DNA of 64,000 nucleotides from positions 1 through 64,000 of the forward strand of contig CAKOHW010000001.1 in the NCBI GenBank assembly GCA_934086185.1, written 5' to 3'. This document shows positions 9,318 to 18,754 of the stretch, piece after piece. This DNA is from an uncultured Bacilli bacterium (GTDB lineage: Bacteria; Bacillota_I; Bacilli_A; RF39; UBA660). The notes under the pieces were generated by a model that was not told the origin of the DNA, searched no databases, and saw only the letters and a list, made by a program, of their open reading frames with translations. How positions within the stretch are numbered: the first letter of the stretch is position 1; every line of letters begins with the position of its first letter. Made by a program: the position numbers and the translations under genes.

Positions 9318-9360
9318 AATAAGACCTCACTTCCTACATATTTTACCATAAATAATCATT

Positions 9361-9387
9361 AAAAAAAAGTTAGAAATAATCTAACTA
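9361..9387 (-). terminator. Terminator of the XRE-membrane gene
   Basis: AGTTAGA and TCTAACT form a hairpin followed by eight T on the minus strand. It overlaps the stop codon at 9385. Confidence 0.8.
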
Positions 9388-10743
9388 TTCTAGATAATAA
9401 TTATTATAATTTTTTAATAACTTTTTATAATTATCATTTGATACTGTAATCTTTTTAATATTATAAATGTTATCATTATATATTGGTTTAATTTCCCTTT
9501 TCTTTATATCATTAAGTATATCAGTTATTACGTTAAAGTCGGTTATATTATCATAAATAAAGTATATGTTATTACTACTTCTATAATAAACATCATAATT
9601 ACTTAAATATTCAATGTCTATTTTTATATTTTTTTCATTATTATCTATATAAACTAAAGAACTATCAAAATCTTCTAATATTATATCATCATTCATTTTT
9701 ATTTCTAATGTTTTATTAGTGTAGTTATTTTCTACTATTTTAAATGTACTTAATTCATAGAATGATATGCCACTACCTAGACCAATTAAAAATAATCCAG
9801 ATATAAATATTATAAATATAATTAATAAATTGCTTTTTCTATTGAATGTAAAATTAAATATTAAATTTATAAATATGTAATTTATTAAGATTGCTCCAAT
9901 TAATCCTATAAATATTCCAAAAAATATAAATCCATATTTAAACCATAGTATTGATAATGTAAGTAGAATTATAAGAAATATAAATGTAAATACTAATGGT
10001 ATTAAAATAAGTATTAAAAACATTTTTATAAAAAATAATATTATATGTGCTAATGCTGTAAAAAATGAATATGGTGTATGTACTGGGTCTCTTATTATTA
10101 TTTTTTCATGATTGTTATTTGTAAATTCTTTTTTAGTATTTTTGTTATACTCTTCTTCTTTTTGTTTTGTAGTAACATTTTTATCTTCTACGGTAATATA
10201 ATAATCTAAATATCTTATTTTAAATAAATGTATTGTTATTATAAAAGAAATTATCAAGGCAATTATAATGTAAATAGTTTTTGTAAAATTATATAAGAAA
10301 CTATAAATGTTATTTGGTAAAAAATCAATTATTTTAAATACTATATTATATAATAGTAAACCTAGACCAGATGATATTAAGTATAAAGTGAATATTATAA
10401 ATAGCATTTCCAATATACATTTTATTTTATCTATTATCTTCATACTCCAAAACATGTTGTATGATTTAGTAATAAAGTTTAATAAATCATTTATCCATTT
10501 ATTTATGTTAATTTTATTATCATGTTTAAAATCATTTGTCCCTATTACATCATCATCTAATAAATCTTCTAGAGTACAATTTAGTACTTTACAAATATTA
10601 ATCATTGTAGACATATCAGGATAACTGCTACCACTTTCCCATTTACTTATTGCTTGTCTAGACATTCCTAATTTTTCTGCAAGGCTTTCTTGACTTAAAT
10701 TGTTTTGCTTTCTTAGTTTTGTTAATTTTTCGTTAAATTTCAT
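9385..10743 (-). CDS. XRE-family regulator fused to a membrane domain
   Basis: Residues 1-65 form a Cro/CI helix-turn-helix (KLTKLRKQNNLSQESLAEKL, then MSRQAISKWESGSSYPDMST). The middle holds at least six hydrophobic helices in two groups (about 110-180 and 225-340), separated by a polar basic linker. A soluble C-terminal part of about 100 residues lies outside the helices. I chose the ATG at 10743 because an AGAGGTG ribosome binding site sits eight bases upstream; the GTG nine bases earlier lies inside that site. A membrane-tethered one-component regulator that senses at the membrane is plausible. The ligand is unknown. Confidence 0.7.
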   Translation of the reverse strand: MKFNEKLTKLRKQNNLSQESLAEKLGMSRQAISKWESGSSYPDMSTMINICKVLNCTLEDLLDDDVIGTNDFKHDNKININKWINDLLNFITKSYNMFWSMKIIDKIKCILEMLFIIFTLYLISSGLGLLLYNIVFKIIDFLPNNIYSFLYNFTKTIYIIIALIISFIITIHLFKIRYLDYYITVEDKNVTTKQKEEEYNKNTKKEFTNNNHEKIIIRDPVHTPYSFFTALAHIILFFIKMFLILILIPLVFTFIFLIILLTLSILWFKYGFIFFGIFIGLIGAILINYIFINLIFNFTFNRKSNLLIIFIIFISGLFLIGLGSGISFYELSTFKIVENNYTNKTLEIKMNDDIILEDFDSSLVYIDNNEKNIKIDIEYLSNYDVYYRSSNNIYFIYDNITDFNVITDILNDIKKREIKPIYNDNIYNIKKITVSNDNYKKLLKNYNNYYLE

Positions 10744-10839
10744 TTTTTTCACCTCTACTAAAATTATAATCTATAAAATGTTAGTAGCACAACATAAATT
10801 CAGTATCATTTTGTATAAAATGAGTTGCAAAAAGAAGAA

Positions 10840-13800
10840 TTATTTTGATTTATTAAATTCTTCTTTGACAACCTCTTTATTTTCTAAAACATATTTATTT
10901 AATGCAACAATCATTTTTTGATAACCATCTTGTGTTAAATTTTGTTTTATAAAATTATCATATAATAAATGCTTATCACCATTTTTTGCATTTTTTCTCT
11001 CTGTATAATAATTTTGACCAAAATCCCATATTTCATAATCTTTAGTAAAGTTTTCATATGATTTGTAATCGGTTTCATTTAGTGAAGCAGCATTTAAAAA
11101 ACTTTTTGCTGCATCATAAAATGAGCCGCCATTTTCTAAAATCCAATTTTCTACTCCTATACCGCCTAAACCGCCTTGTTTCATTCCCTTTTTGTATACT
11201 TCATTTTCTTTTAAATATTTTTTAGCATATATTATATTAGCTAAAACCATAGTATATTTTTCTGGATATAATTTTTTTATAGTATTTAATCTATCTTCTA
11301 CACACATTTCAGATGAATATGACATTTTATCACTTTTTTGAGTAAATGAAATATCTATAGGAATGGTTTTACCATCTATAGTAATTTTTAATTCTTTTAT
11401 ATCATCATCAACAATAGCACCTTTTTCTTCTGTTTTGAAAGAATTTATTATCATATTTCTTAAATTGTTTAATTTTTCTTTTGAACTAAAAATTTCTTTA
11501 TCTATTCTAAATATAAAATCATAATCACTATCATATGGTGTACAAGTATATCTACTTGTAGAACCAGTATCTATTATTTGGATTGTTTTATAATCTAAGT
11601 CTTTACTAAATTCATTACTGACATTAAACCCATTTTGTTCTAATACTATTTTTATTTTTGTGATAATCTTATTTTTTATATCATCTACATATTTTTTACT
11701 TTCATCTATAACCTCTACTATTTCGTCAATATTTGGATTACTTAAATTATTTGATATCGAATATTTATTTTCATTATAAAATGAAAGGCCACTCATTTTT
11801 GATCTTAACAAATCATAATCTTTTGGTGAAAATAATAACTTATTATCACTTTTAGAAATTATTGGAATATAAAAACCATTCAAAGCAATTGCTAAACGTA
11901 ATTTATCTATATTGTCTTTGTAAGTGCCACCATTTTCATTAAAAACAATATAATCTATATCACTTGCTGAAAAACCGGTTCTTATTCCATATGCATTTGA
12001 AGTCTTACCGGTTGCTCCGGTTGCAAATGCTTCTAATCTTCCATTTACTGATTTTACATCATCAACTATGTAATCTTCGTTTTCATTTATTTTTGTAACT
12101 GCTATTCTATTTGGATTATTTTTTATAATTATATACCCTTGCCCAAAAAATCCTGTATCATCATCTTTTTTTGTTATTGTTTCATTTATAGTTTGTGAAG
12201 GAGCAAATATTCTTGATAAATCTGTATCTAGTGCGGTTGCATCTGTATGTTGATATGCACCTAAATAATCGCAAGCATTTATTCCATTCTGTAACATTGT
12301 TTCTAAATATCCTATGTCAAATCCTTTTACAAAATCTCCTTTTTCTATAGTAAAATCATTATTATTTGCTCTATTTCTATTTTTCGTATCCGCCTCTAAT
12401 GTTTTAATATAAATATATTTTTTTACTTCTTCTACGGTATCAAACCCTGCAAAATGACAAAAACTACTTACTATTTTATCTGATAATGATGTCAAACTTT
12501 TATCTGCATCTGGGTACATAGTATCTAATTCATTAATGTCTTTTATAATATTATTAGTCGTATTAAAAATATTTCCTTTTGTAGTGTTACTATATAATGT
12601 TGCTAAATGATCTCTAAAATTGATCAAAATTAATTGTTGTTCATTGTCTAAATCTTCATATTTTATTTTGTTTTCAATTATATCATTATATAATTTATTA
12701 CCTTCTTCTATACTATTTATATAATTTAATACTTCTCTATTATTTGTACCAAAAGAAGATTTTATTAAATCTGAAAATATTGTTATTTTTCTTCCAGTAT
12801 TTTTTTTACTTCTAAGAACTGGAGAAACGACATTTGATCCAGTATCTTTATCTCCAAAATTATATGATTTAAAATTTGGATGAAGTATATCAAAACATAA
12901 AAATATTTTCCCTACTGTTGGTATATTATTTTTTATAAAGACATTTTCTATCTTTTTAAAATTATCTAATGGATTATCAGTATTTAATAATTCGATTGCT
13001 AACTCTTTTCTTAGATTATATATTTCTAAAGAGTTTGAATATATTAATAATTCGATTATTTTTTCAAGTTCTTTTATTTTATCAATTGTTAGTTCTTTAT
13101 AGGTTTTACTTATTATATCTTCAAATATCTTTTTTAAATCATAATCATTTTGCAAATTGTTATATGTTTCTATTATTTTTTTATAAATCTCATCAATATC
13201 TTCGTCGATAAAAACATTTAAGATATCAAGTTTCTTTTCTTCTATTAATTTTTCAACTAATTTATTTGATAGTTTGCCATTATTTATATATAGATCTATT
13301 TTATTTTTATCTATGTAGTTATCATTTTTAAATAAATCCAAAAAATCATCCATTTCATATGGTTTTTTTTCATTTAAAGAAATTACTAATTTTAAAAGAG
13401 TAATTTCTTTTGAGTTAAAGTATTTGCAAAGATCTGGATCATTAATAACTTCTTCATATAATGATGCAATCATTTTTCCATTGTAATAATAAATTGCATT
13501 TGGAGTTCCATTTTTCATCAAATATATTACAAAGGATTTGTTTTTTTTCATTCGATTACTATTTAAAAATTCTTCAAAAGTTATAGACATTAACTTTTTA
13601 TCACCTTCATTTATATAATTTAATATATTTTCATTATTATATAAATCATCTTCTTTTAAAATTTCATCTTTTGTTATTTTTATACCATTCATTGTACAAA
13701 ATTGTACTGCTATAGATTTTTCCTCATTTGAACATTTAGCGAATATACTTAAAATTTCAGAGATATTATTAAAGTTTTCAAATTCATTAAATAATTTTTC

Positions 13801-14739
13801 CCAGCATGAATTTGAAATATATTTATTATTAATTGATTTTATCAAGTTTTTATTCTTTTTATATATTATTGTCAATATTTTAATTAATTCTTCATCTTTA
13901 ATATAATCGAATATTCGTATTTGTTCTATTGGTATGTTTTCTAATAATAATGTAAATAGTTTAGAACAAAAAAATTTTGAGGATTTAAAAGTTTCATAAA
14001 AAAATTCTTTAGCATATTTAGAAAAAAAATCACAAATTAGGCTTTTATCTATTTTTTCATCACTTAATATGTAATCCCATTTTTCAATAAAGTTATTATT
14101 TTCTAAACCTTCCCTTATATCATCAGATATCATACTTGATAACTCGTTATGAAGAATGTTGTTATCTTTAATTTCTTTTTGATGTTGAATTAAAATTTGT
14201 TTTAAAGAATATTTATTTTTTAAAAGATTGTGTGCATTATTAATATAAATTCCACTAATTGTTTTTTCTAATGGAATATTTATATTATGATTTTTAAATA
14301 TATTAGATAAGACAATGTCATCAGTAATTCTACTTTTTATTATTAATTCTGGATTTTTATCTAAAATATCAATTAATGTATTTCTTAATTCATCATTTAA
14401 AACACCAGAATAATATATCAATTCCATAGGATGTTTTTTCAAATAATCTTGCCAAATATCCAAATTATTAGTGTGAGAGTATTTTATATCTCTTAAACCA
14501 TTTTTTACTAAAAGAGCTTCAATTTGCTCTAATCTAGTGCCATTTTCTTTATTATAATTATAATCAGAGCTAGTCCAAAGCTTATTATTAAAATATGTTA
14601 ATATTTTTTTATCTTTCATCATAAATAAAATTTCTTCATCTGTAAGAGGTAATAATGAGTTTATAAATTGTTGACTATTATAATTTAAAGAAATTTTTTT
14701 TATTTTTCTCCTTAATAATATTTTATCAACCGTTTTCAT
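10840..14739 (-). CDS. Very large protein with a C-terminal class I nucleotidyltransferase domain
   Basis: This 1299-residue protein has three zones. Residues 1 to about 620 are helix-rich and repetitive in character, with no family I recognise. Residues about 770-1010 form a globular region with FGQGYIIIKNNPNRI and YGIRTGFSASDIDY. The last 240 residues look like a pol-beta-type nucleotidyltransferase: GSTSRYT at 1059, an acidic DSDYD at 1070-1074 and a third aspartate in IPIDISF at 1129, then GGLGGIGVENW (1189-1199), which resembles the helical domain of archaeal CCA enzymes and OAS-like enzymes. The ATG at 14739 has a GGTGATG site. A normal bacterial cca exists at 40478, so tRNA CCA addition is unlikely to be its job. 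Confidence 0.65.
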   Translation of the reverse strand: MKTVDKILLRRKIKKISLNYNSQQFINSLLPLTDEEILFMMKDKKILTYFNNKLWTSSDYNYNKENGTRLEQIEALLVKNGLRDIKYSHTNNLDIWQDYLKKHPMELIYYSGVLNDELRNTLIDILDKNPELIIKSRITDDIVLSNIFKNHNINIPLEKTISGIYINNAHNLLKNKYSLKQILIQHQKEIKDNNILHNELSSMISDDIREGLENNNFIEKWDYILSDEKIDKSLICDFFSKYAKEFFYETFKSSKFFCSKLFTLLLENIPIEQIRIFDYIKDEELIKILTIIYKKNKNLIKSINNKYISNSCWEKLFNEFENFNNISEILSIFAKCSNEEKSIAVQFCTMNGIKITKDEILKEDDLYNNENILNYINEGDKKLMSITFEEFLNSNRMKKNKSFVIYLMKNGTPNAIYYYNGKMIASLYEEVINDPDLCKYFNSKEITLLKLVISLNEKKPYEMDDFLDLFKNDNYIDKNKIDLYINNGKLSNKLVEKLIEEKKLDILNVFIDEDIDEIYKKIIETYNNLQNDYDLKKIFEDIISKTYKELTIDKIKELEKIIELLIYSNSLEIYNLRKELAIELLNTDNPLDNFKKIENVFIKNNIPTVGKIFLCFDILHPNFKSYNFGDKDTGSNVVSPVLRSKKNTGRKITIFSDLIKSSFGTNNREVLNYINSIEEGNKLYNDIIENKIKYEDLDNEQQLILINFRDHLATLYSNTTKGNIFNTTNNIIKDINELDTMYPDADKSLTSLSDKIVSSFCHFAGFDTVEEVKKYIYIKTLEADTKNRNRANNNDFTIEKGDFVKGFDIGYLETMLQNGINACDYLGAYQHTDATALDTDLSRIFAPSQTINETITKKDDDTGFFGQGYIIIKNNPNRIAVTKINENEDYIVDDVKSVNGRLEAFATGATGKTSNAYGIRTGFSASDIDYIVFNENGGTYKDNIDKLRLAIALNGFYIPIISKSDNKLLFSPKDYDLLRSKMSGLSFYNENKYSISNNLSNPNIDEIVEVIDESKKYVDDIKNKIITKIKIVLEQNGFNVSNEFSKDLDYKTIQIIDTGSTSRYTCTPYDSDYDFIFRIDKEIFSSKEKLNNLRNMIINSFKTEEKGAIVDDDIKELKITIDGKTIPIDISFTQKSDKMSYSSEMCVEDRLNTIKKLYPEKYTMVLANIIYAKKYLKENEVYKKGMKQGGLGGIGVENWILENGGSFYDAAKSFLNAASLNETDYKSYENFTKDYEIWDFGQNYYTERKNAKNGDKHLLYDNFIKQNLTQDGYQKMIVALNKYVLENKEVVKEEFNKSK

Positions 14740-14783
14740 AACATCACCTACTATAAATAAAGTATAACATAATTTTATCAATA

Positions 14784-14818
14784 TAAAAAAATAAATAGAA
14801 TTATTTGTCTATTTATTC
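14784..14818 (-). terminator. Terminator after the RNHCP gene
   Basis: AATAAATAGA and TCTATTTATT form a ten-pair hairpin followed by T residues on the minus strand, overlapping the stop codon at 14809. Confidence 0.8.
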
Positions 14819-15126
14819 TCTTTACTCATAATTTCTAATATCTTATCATAATTATCATCAGATGCGGTTTTATTTTTTTTAATTTCTTTGCATTTAGAGC
14901 ATTTATAAATGATTTTTAAAGAATCCTTTTTTGATTTCTCTATATCTATTGGAACAAGCGTTCCTTTACAAGGTGATAATCTGTCACCTGGATTAATATC
15001 TAAATGTTTACTCGATAAGCAAAACGGACAATGATCTCTTGCTGTGTATTCCAATTTTGGCACTTTTTTGCCACATACTTCACAAATAAATTCTTCATCT
15101 ATCATTTTAAATCTTTTATTGTCCAT
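14809..15126 (-). CDS. RNHCP domain zinc-ribbon protein
   Basis: The 105-residue protein contains FICEVCGKKV, ARDHCPFCLSSKH and a C-terminal YKCSKCKE pair, the cysteine and ARDHCP pattern that names the RNHCP domain family. Two or three CxxC pairs suggest zinc binding. The function of the family is not established, although a nucleic acid role is often assumed. The gene starts one base beyond the stop of the GH25 gene upstream, so the two are co-transcribed, and a terminator follows at once. Confidence 0.8.
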   Translation of the reverse strand: MDNKRFKMIDEEFICEVCGKKVPKLEYTARDHCPFCLSSKHLDINPGDRLSPCKGTLVPIDIEKSKKDSLKIIYKCSKCKEIKKNKTASDDNYDKILEIMSKENK

Positions 15127-15127
15127 A

Positions 15128-16918
15128 TTATCTTCCTTTTATCATTTTTTTATTTTTACGTTTTTTTATAAATATTGCTCCAAGTGCTAAAATAGATAAA
15201 CCTTCTGATGATGCTATAACAACTTTATTTAAAGATGGAGTTCTAAATCCAAATTCTTTTATTTCATCTGGTTCTACTAAAGCAGTACCGGTAGTTTTTT
15301 TAGAGTAATCTACATATGAATAATTAATATCTAAATGACCTTTATCATTTTGTGCACCAGCGTTTGTTGCACTATCTGTTACTTGTAACATATCACAAGT
15401 ATAATTTTTATTTTTATAATTATAAGTATTGTCGATTGCTTTAATGTCTTCTATATCAATGTCTCTTGTTTCTCGTGTATATTGATTCCCACCAGAAATC
15501 CATGTACTGAACTCTTCATTTATATCATAATCTATAGAATCTGATATATATTCAAATGTATCTTTGTTACAATATATTCCTGGTTCATATCCAGCATTTA
15601 ACATTTTATCTTTCCAAACATCCAGCATTATTTTCATATCATCAGAAGTATACAAATTTCTAACATCTTGGTTAGTTTCTATATCAAGATATATTGGATA
15701 TGATACTTTTTTATTTTTTAAATTTTCTAGTACAAAATCTGCTTGTTTTTCTAATACTCGTCTATATTCTTCTTTATCAGGGTATAATGATCCTGGGAAG
15801 CCATTATAACAATATATCCCCGTCTCAATATTATTTAAACCACAATATTTCATGTTATTTTCATAACAACTATCTAAATTTAAACCTTGTGAGATTTTTA
15901 CTATAACATATTCAAAATTATCTTTTATAGTTTGCCAATCAATATTATTTCCTTGTGCATATGAAATATCACAACCTCTTATTGGATCTTCTAATTTTAA
16001 ATATTCACTATTTGTTTCTGGTATATTTTTATCTATTATACATGGTATTCTTATAACAACTCCTGGTACTATATCTTTTTTACTTTTATTGTTAAATTCT
16101 AATATTTCTCGTTCACTCATACCATATTTCATTGCTATATCTATAATAGATTCATTTTCTTTAATTACATGTTTACCATCTTTAGCAAAATTATCACTAT
16201 TATTTAATTTTTTATTTCCAATTATAGTAGCAAGATTTTCTTTGGCTGTAATTTTACCATTTTTGTCTTTAATAATTGTACATACTCCATCATATAATGG
16301 TTCATCTTGATTTTCATCTAATTCAACGTAAGCATCATACTCTGTTATATTACAATATTTTTTCATACGACATAAATTAACGTCTTTACCATTTACTCCA
16401 ACATATATTTTATTTGATGAACATTTTTCTAAGAAATCTTTAATTAATTTTGTTTTCATTTCAATATTAAGATTTTCATTTTCAATTATCTTATCAATAT
16501 TTAAATATACTGGAAAATCTATTTTGTTATTTTTTATTATGCCTTTTACATATTCAACGTCATCATATATTTCACTTTCTTTATAAGAATCAGTTGATAC
16601 AATAATACCTAATGATATATCTTTTTCATTACACATTTTTATTTTTTTATTTTGAAAGAATATCTTTGAAGTATTATGGTCACCTATATCTAGTAAAACA
16701 AAGTTATCACTTTTTACTTTAAAATAATCATATGGATTTATATTTTCGTATCCATATTTATTTTCCATCTTAATACGTTTATTTTCTTTATATTGATATA
16801 TTCCGTATGATGATGATGCAATTACTCCTAATCCTATTAAACTTGCAGTAATTTTTAATAATATTTTTTTCTTGGTATTTTTATTGATTCTTTTTACATT
16901 TACAACTTTTCTTTTCAT
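15128..16918 (-). CDS. Membrane-anchored LysM and GH25 lysozyme-like protein
   Basis: A basic N-terminus and a hydrophobic helix (about 20-40) form a signal or anchor. A LysM domain (KHVIKENESIIDIAMKYGMS to VVIRIPC) lies near residues 255-300. A GH25 domain starts at RGCDISYAQG and contains FEYVIVKISQG, TGIYCYNG and YPIYLDIET, with the DxE of the muramidase active site. A second hydrophobic helix and a KKRKNKK tail close the protein. It probably cuts peptidoglycan between MurNAc and GlcNAc while held at the surface. The ATG at 16918 follows a GGGGG site; an in-frame ATG at 16933 lies almost at the predicted transcript start. Confidence 0.82.
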   Translation of the reverse strand: MKRKVVNVKRINKNTKKKILLKITASLIGLGVIASSSYGIYQYKENKRIKMENKYGYENINPYDYFKVKSDNFVLLDIGDHNTSKIFFQNKKIKMCNEKDISLGIIVSTDSYKESEIYDDVEYVKGIIKNNKIDFPVYLNIDKIIENENLNIEMKTKLIKDFLEKCSSNKIYVGVNGKDVNLCRMKKYCNITEYDAYVELDENQDEPLYDGVCTIIKDKNGKITAKENLATIIGNKKLNNSDNFAKDGKHVIKENESIIDIAMKYGMSEREILEFNNKSKKDIVPGVVIRIPCIIDKNIPETNSEYLKLEDPIRGCDISYAQGNNIDWQTIKDNFEYVIVKISQGLNLDSCYENNMKYCGLNNIETGIYCYNGFPGSLYPDKEEYRRVLEKQADFVLENLKNKKVSYPIYLDIETNQDVRNLYTSDDMKIMLDVWKDKMLNAGYEPGIYCNKDTFEYISDSIDYDINEEFSTWISGGNQYTRETRDIDIEDIKAIDNTYNYKNKNYTCDMLQVTDSATNAGAQNDKGHLDINYSYVDYSKKTTGTALVEPDEIKEFGFRTPSLNKVVIASSEGLSILALGAIFIKKRKNKKMIKGR

Positions 16919-16943
16919 TTTAACAACCCCCATATGTACGGTA

Positions 16944-16949
16944 ATTATA
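16944..16949 (-). promoter_or_regulatory. Extended -10 box for the GH25-RNHCP operon
   Basis: The minus strand reads TTGCTATAAT, giving a predicted transcript start at about 16937. This is why the downstream ATG at 16918 is preferred for the GH25 gene. Confidence 0.5.
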
Positions 16950-16994
16950 GCAAAAAACTAGCATTATGTCAAATCTTTGTTCGTATTCAATAGT

Positions 16995-17030
16995 AAAAAA
17001 ATTAGAGACTAATTTTTATCTCTAATTTTT
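16995..17030 (-). terminator. Terminator of the gatCAB-aspS operon
   Basis: AAAAATTAGAGA (16997-17008) and TCTCTAATTTTT (17019-17030) form a twelve-pair hairpin with a T tail on the minus strand. The 3' part of aspS lies inside the hairpin. Confidence 0.85.
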
Positions 17031-18754
17031 ATGTGTACTTCTCTTAATTGAGTTTCAGTTACATCTCCAGGAGCACCCATCATTAAATCAGAACCGCTTG
17101 CGCTCATTGGGAATGCTATTGTTTCACGAATATTATCTTCATCTAATAACATCATTATCATTCTGTCTATACCAGGAGCCATACCTGCATGTGGAGGAGC
17201 TCCAAATTGAAATGCTTGATATAAACCTTTGAATCTTTCTTTTAAAGTATCTTCACTATAGCCTGCAATACTAAATGCTTTTTTCATTATTTCTAAATCG
17301 TGATTTCTTACTGCTCCACTAGCCATTTCAACTCCGTTACAAACAAAGTCAAATTGATGTGCAACTATAGATTCTATATCATCACTATTTAAAGCATCCA
17401 TACCACCTTTTGGCATACTGAATGGATTGTGTGTAAAATCATATCTTTCTTCTTCTTCATTCCATTCATACATTGGAAAATCATTTATTATGCAGAATTC
17501 AAATTTATTTTTATCTATTAAATCTAATTTTCTACCTAATTCATCTCTAATTAAACCTGCTAATTTTGGAGCATTTTTTCTATCTGCAATAAAGAATAAT
17601 ACATCGTTAGCTTTTAAATCGGCTTTTTTAATTAAATCTTCTCTTTCATAATCTGATAAAAATTTATCTATAGGTCCTTTAAAAGTATTATCTTCCATTA
17701 GAGTAATATAACCAATACCAGGCATACCTATACTATTAGCGTAACTTACTAATTCATTAAACCAAGAATTTGATTTTGTTCCTATATTTTCAACTTTAAT
17801 ACCTCTTACAGTTACTCCTCTAAATGGCTTAAAGTCAGTGTCACTAAATTCATCAGTTAAATCTATTATTTCTAATGGATTTCTTAAATCTGGTTTATCT
17901 GTTCCGTATTTTAACATACTTGTTTCATATGATATTCTTCTAAATGGTCTATGACTAATTTCTTTGTTACTAAATTTTTTGAATGTATCATAAAAAACTT
18001 TTTCTCCAATATTATAAACATCTTCTTCTTCTACAAAAGACATTTCCATATCCAATTGATAAAATTCTCCGTATATTCTATCACGTCTTGCGTCTTCATC
18101 TCTAAAGCATGGTGCTATTTGGAAATATTTATCAAAACCGGCAACCATCAATAATTGTTTGAATTGTTGTGGTGCTTGTGGTAAAGCATAGAATTTTCCA
18201 TGGAATTTTCTAGATGGAACTATAAAATCTCTTGCACCTTCTGGACTTGATGCTGTTAAAATTGGAGTTTGAATTTCAGTAAATTCATTTTCACACATTT
18301 TTTCTCTTAAATAACTAATAACTTTATTTCTAAATAATACGTTATTTTTTACTTTTGGATTTCTTAAATCCAAATATCTATACTTTAATCTTACATCTTC
18401 ATTTACATGTGTACTAGTCATTACTTCAAATGGTAATGTACTTAAACATTTTCCTAAGATTTCAAGTGAACTTACTAATAATTCTATTGTACCTGTTGAT
18501 ATTTTTTCATTGTAATCATCTTCGTCACGTTTTCTTATTAATCCTTTAACACATATACTAGATTCTTTTTTTAAATCATCAAACATTTTTTCATCGTTTG
18601 ATACTAATTGTAGTACACCAAATTGGTCTCTAAGATCTACAAATATTACTCCACCGTGGTCTCTTATATTTTCTACCCATCCTGAAGTTGTTATAGTTTT
18701 ATCAATATATTCTTCTGTTATTTTTCCTGCATAACAATCTCTATATTTATTCAT
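17009..18754 (-). CDS. aspS: Aspartyl-tRNA synthetase, probably non-discriminating
   Basis: The 581-residue protein has the OB anticodon domain (GWVENIRDHGGVIFVDLRD), class II motif 2 (FRDEDARRDR), a GAD insertion in the middle and motif 3 (GMAPGIDRMIMML). It charges tRNA-Asp. Because it ends an operon with gatC, gatA and gatB behind a T-box, I infer that it also charges tRNA-Asn with aspartate for the amidotransferase to convert. Several segments (GEFYQLDMEMSFV, SNSWFNELVSYA, MYEWNEEEERYDFTHNPFSM) remind me more of alphaproteobacterial enzymes than of Bacillus AspRS. The ATG shares a base with the gatB stop codon. Confidence 0.95.
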   Translation of the reverse strand: MNKYRDCYAGKITEEYIDKTITTSGWVENIRDHGGVIFVDLRDQFGVLQLVSNDEKMFDDLKKESSICVKGLIRKRDEDDYNEKISTGTIELLVSSLEILGKCLSTLPFEVMTSTHVNEDVRLKYRYLDLRNPKVKNNVLFRNKVISYLREKMCENEFTEIQTPILTASSPEGARDFIVPSRKFHGKFYALPQAPQQFKQLLMVAGFDKYFQIAPCFRDEDARRDRIYGEFYQLDMEMSFVEEEDVYNIGEKVFYDTFKKFSNKEISHRPFRRISYETSMLKYGTDKPDLRNPLEIIDLTDEFSDTDFKPFRGVTVRGIKVENIGTKSNSWFNELVSYANSIGMPGIGYITLMEDNTFKGPIDKFLSDYEREDLIKKADLKANDVLFFIADRKNAPKLAGLIRDELGRKLDLIDKNKFEFCIINDFPMYEWNEEEERYDFTHNPFSMPKGGMDALNSDDIESIVAHQFDFVCNGVEMASGAVRNHDLEIMKKAFSIAGYSEDTLKERFKGLYQAFQFGAPPHAGMAPGIDRMIMMLLDEDNIRETIAFPMSASGSDLMMGAPGDVTETQLREVHIKIRDKN

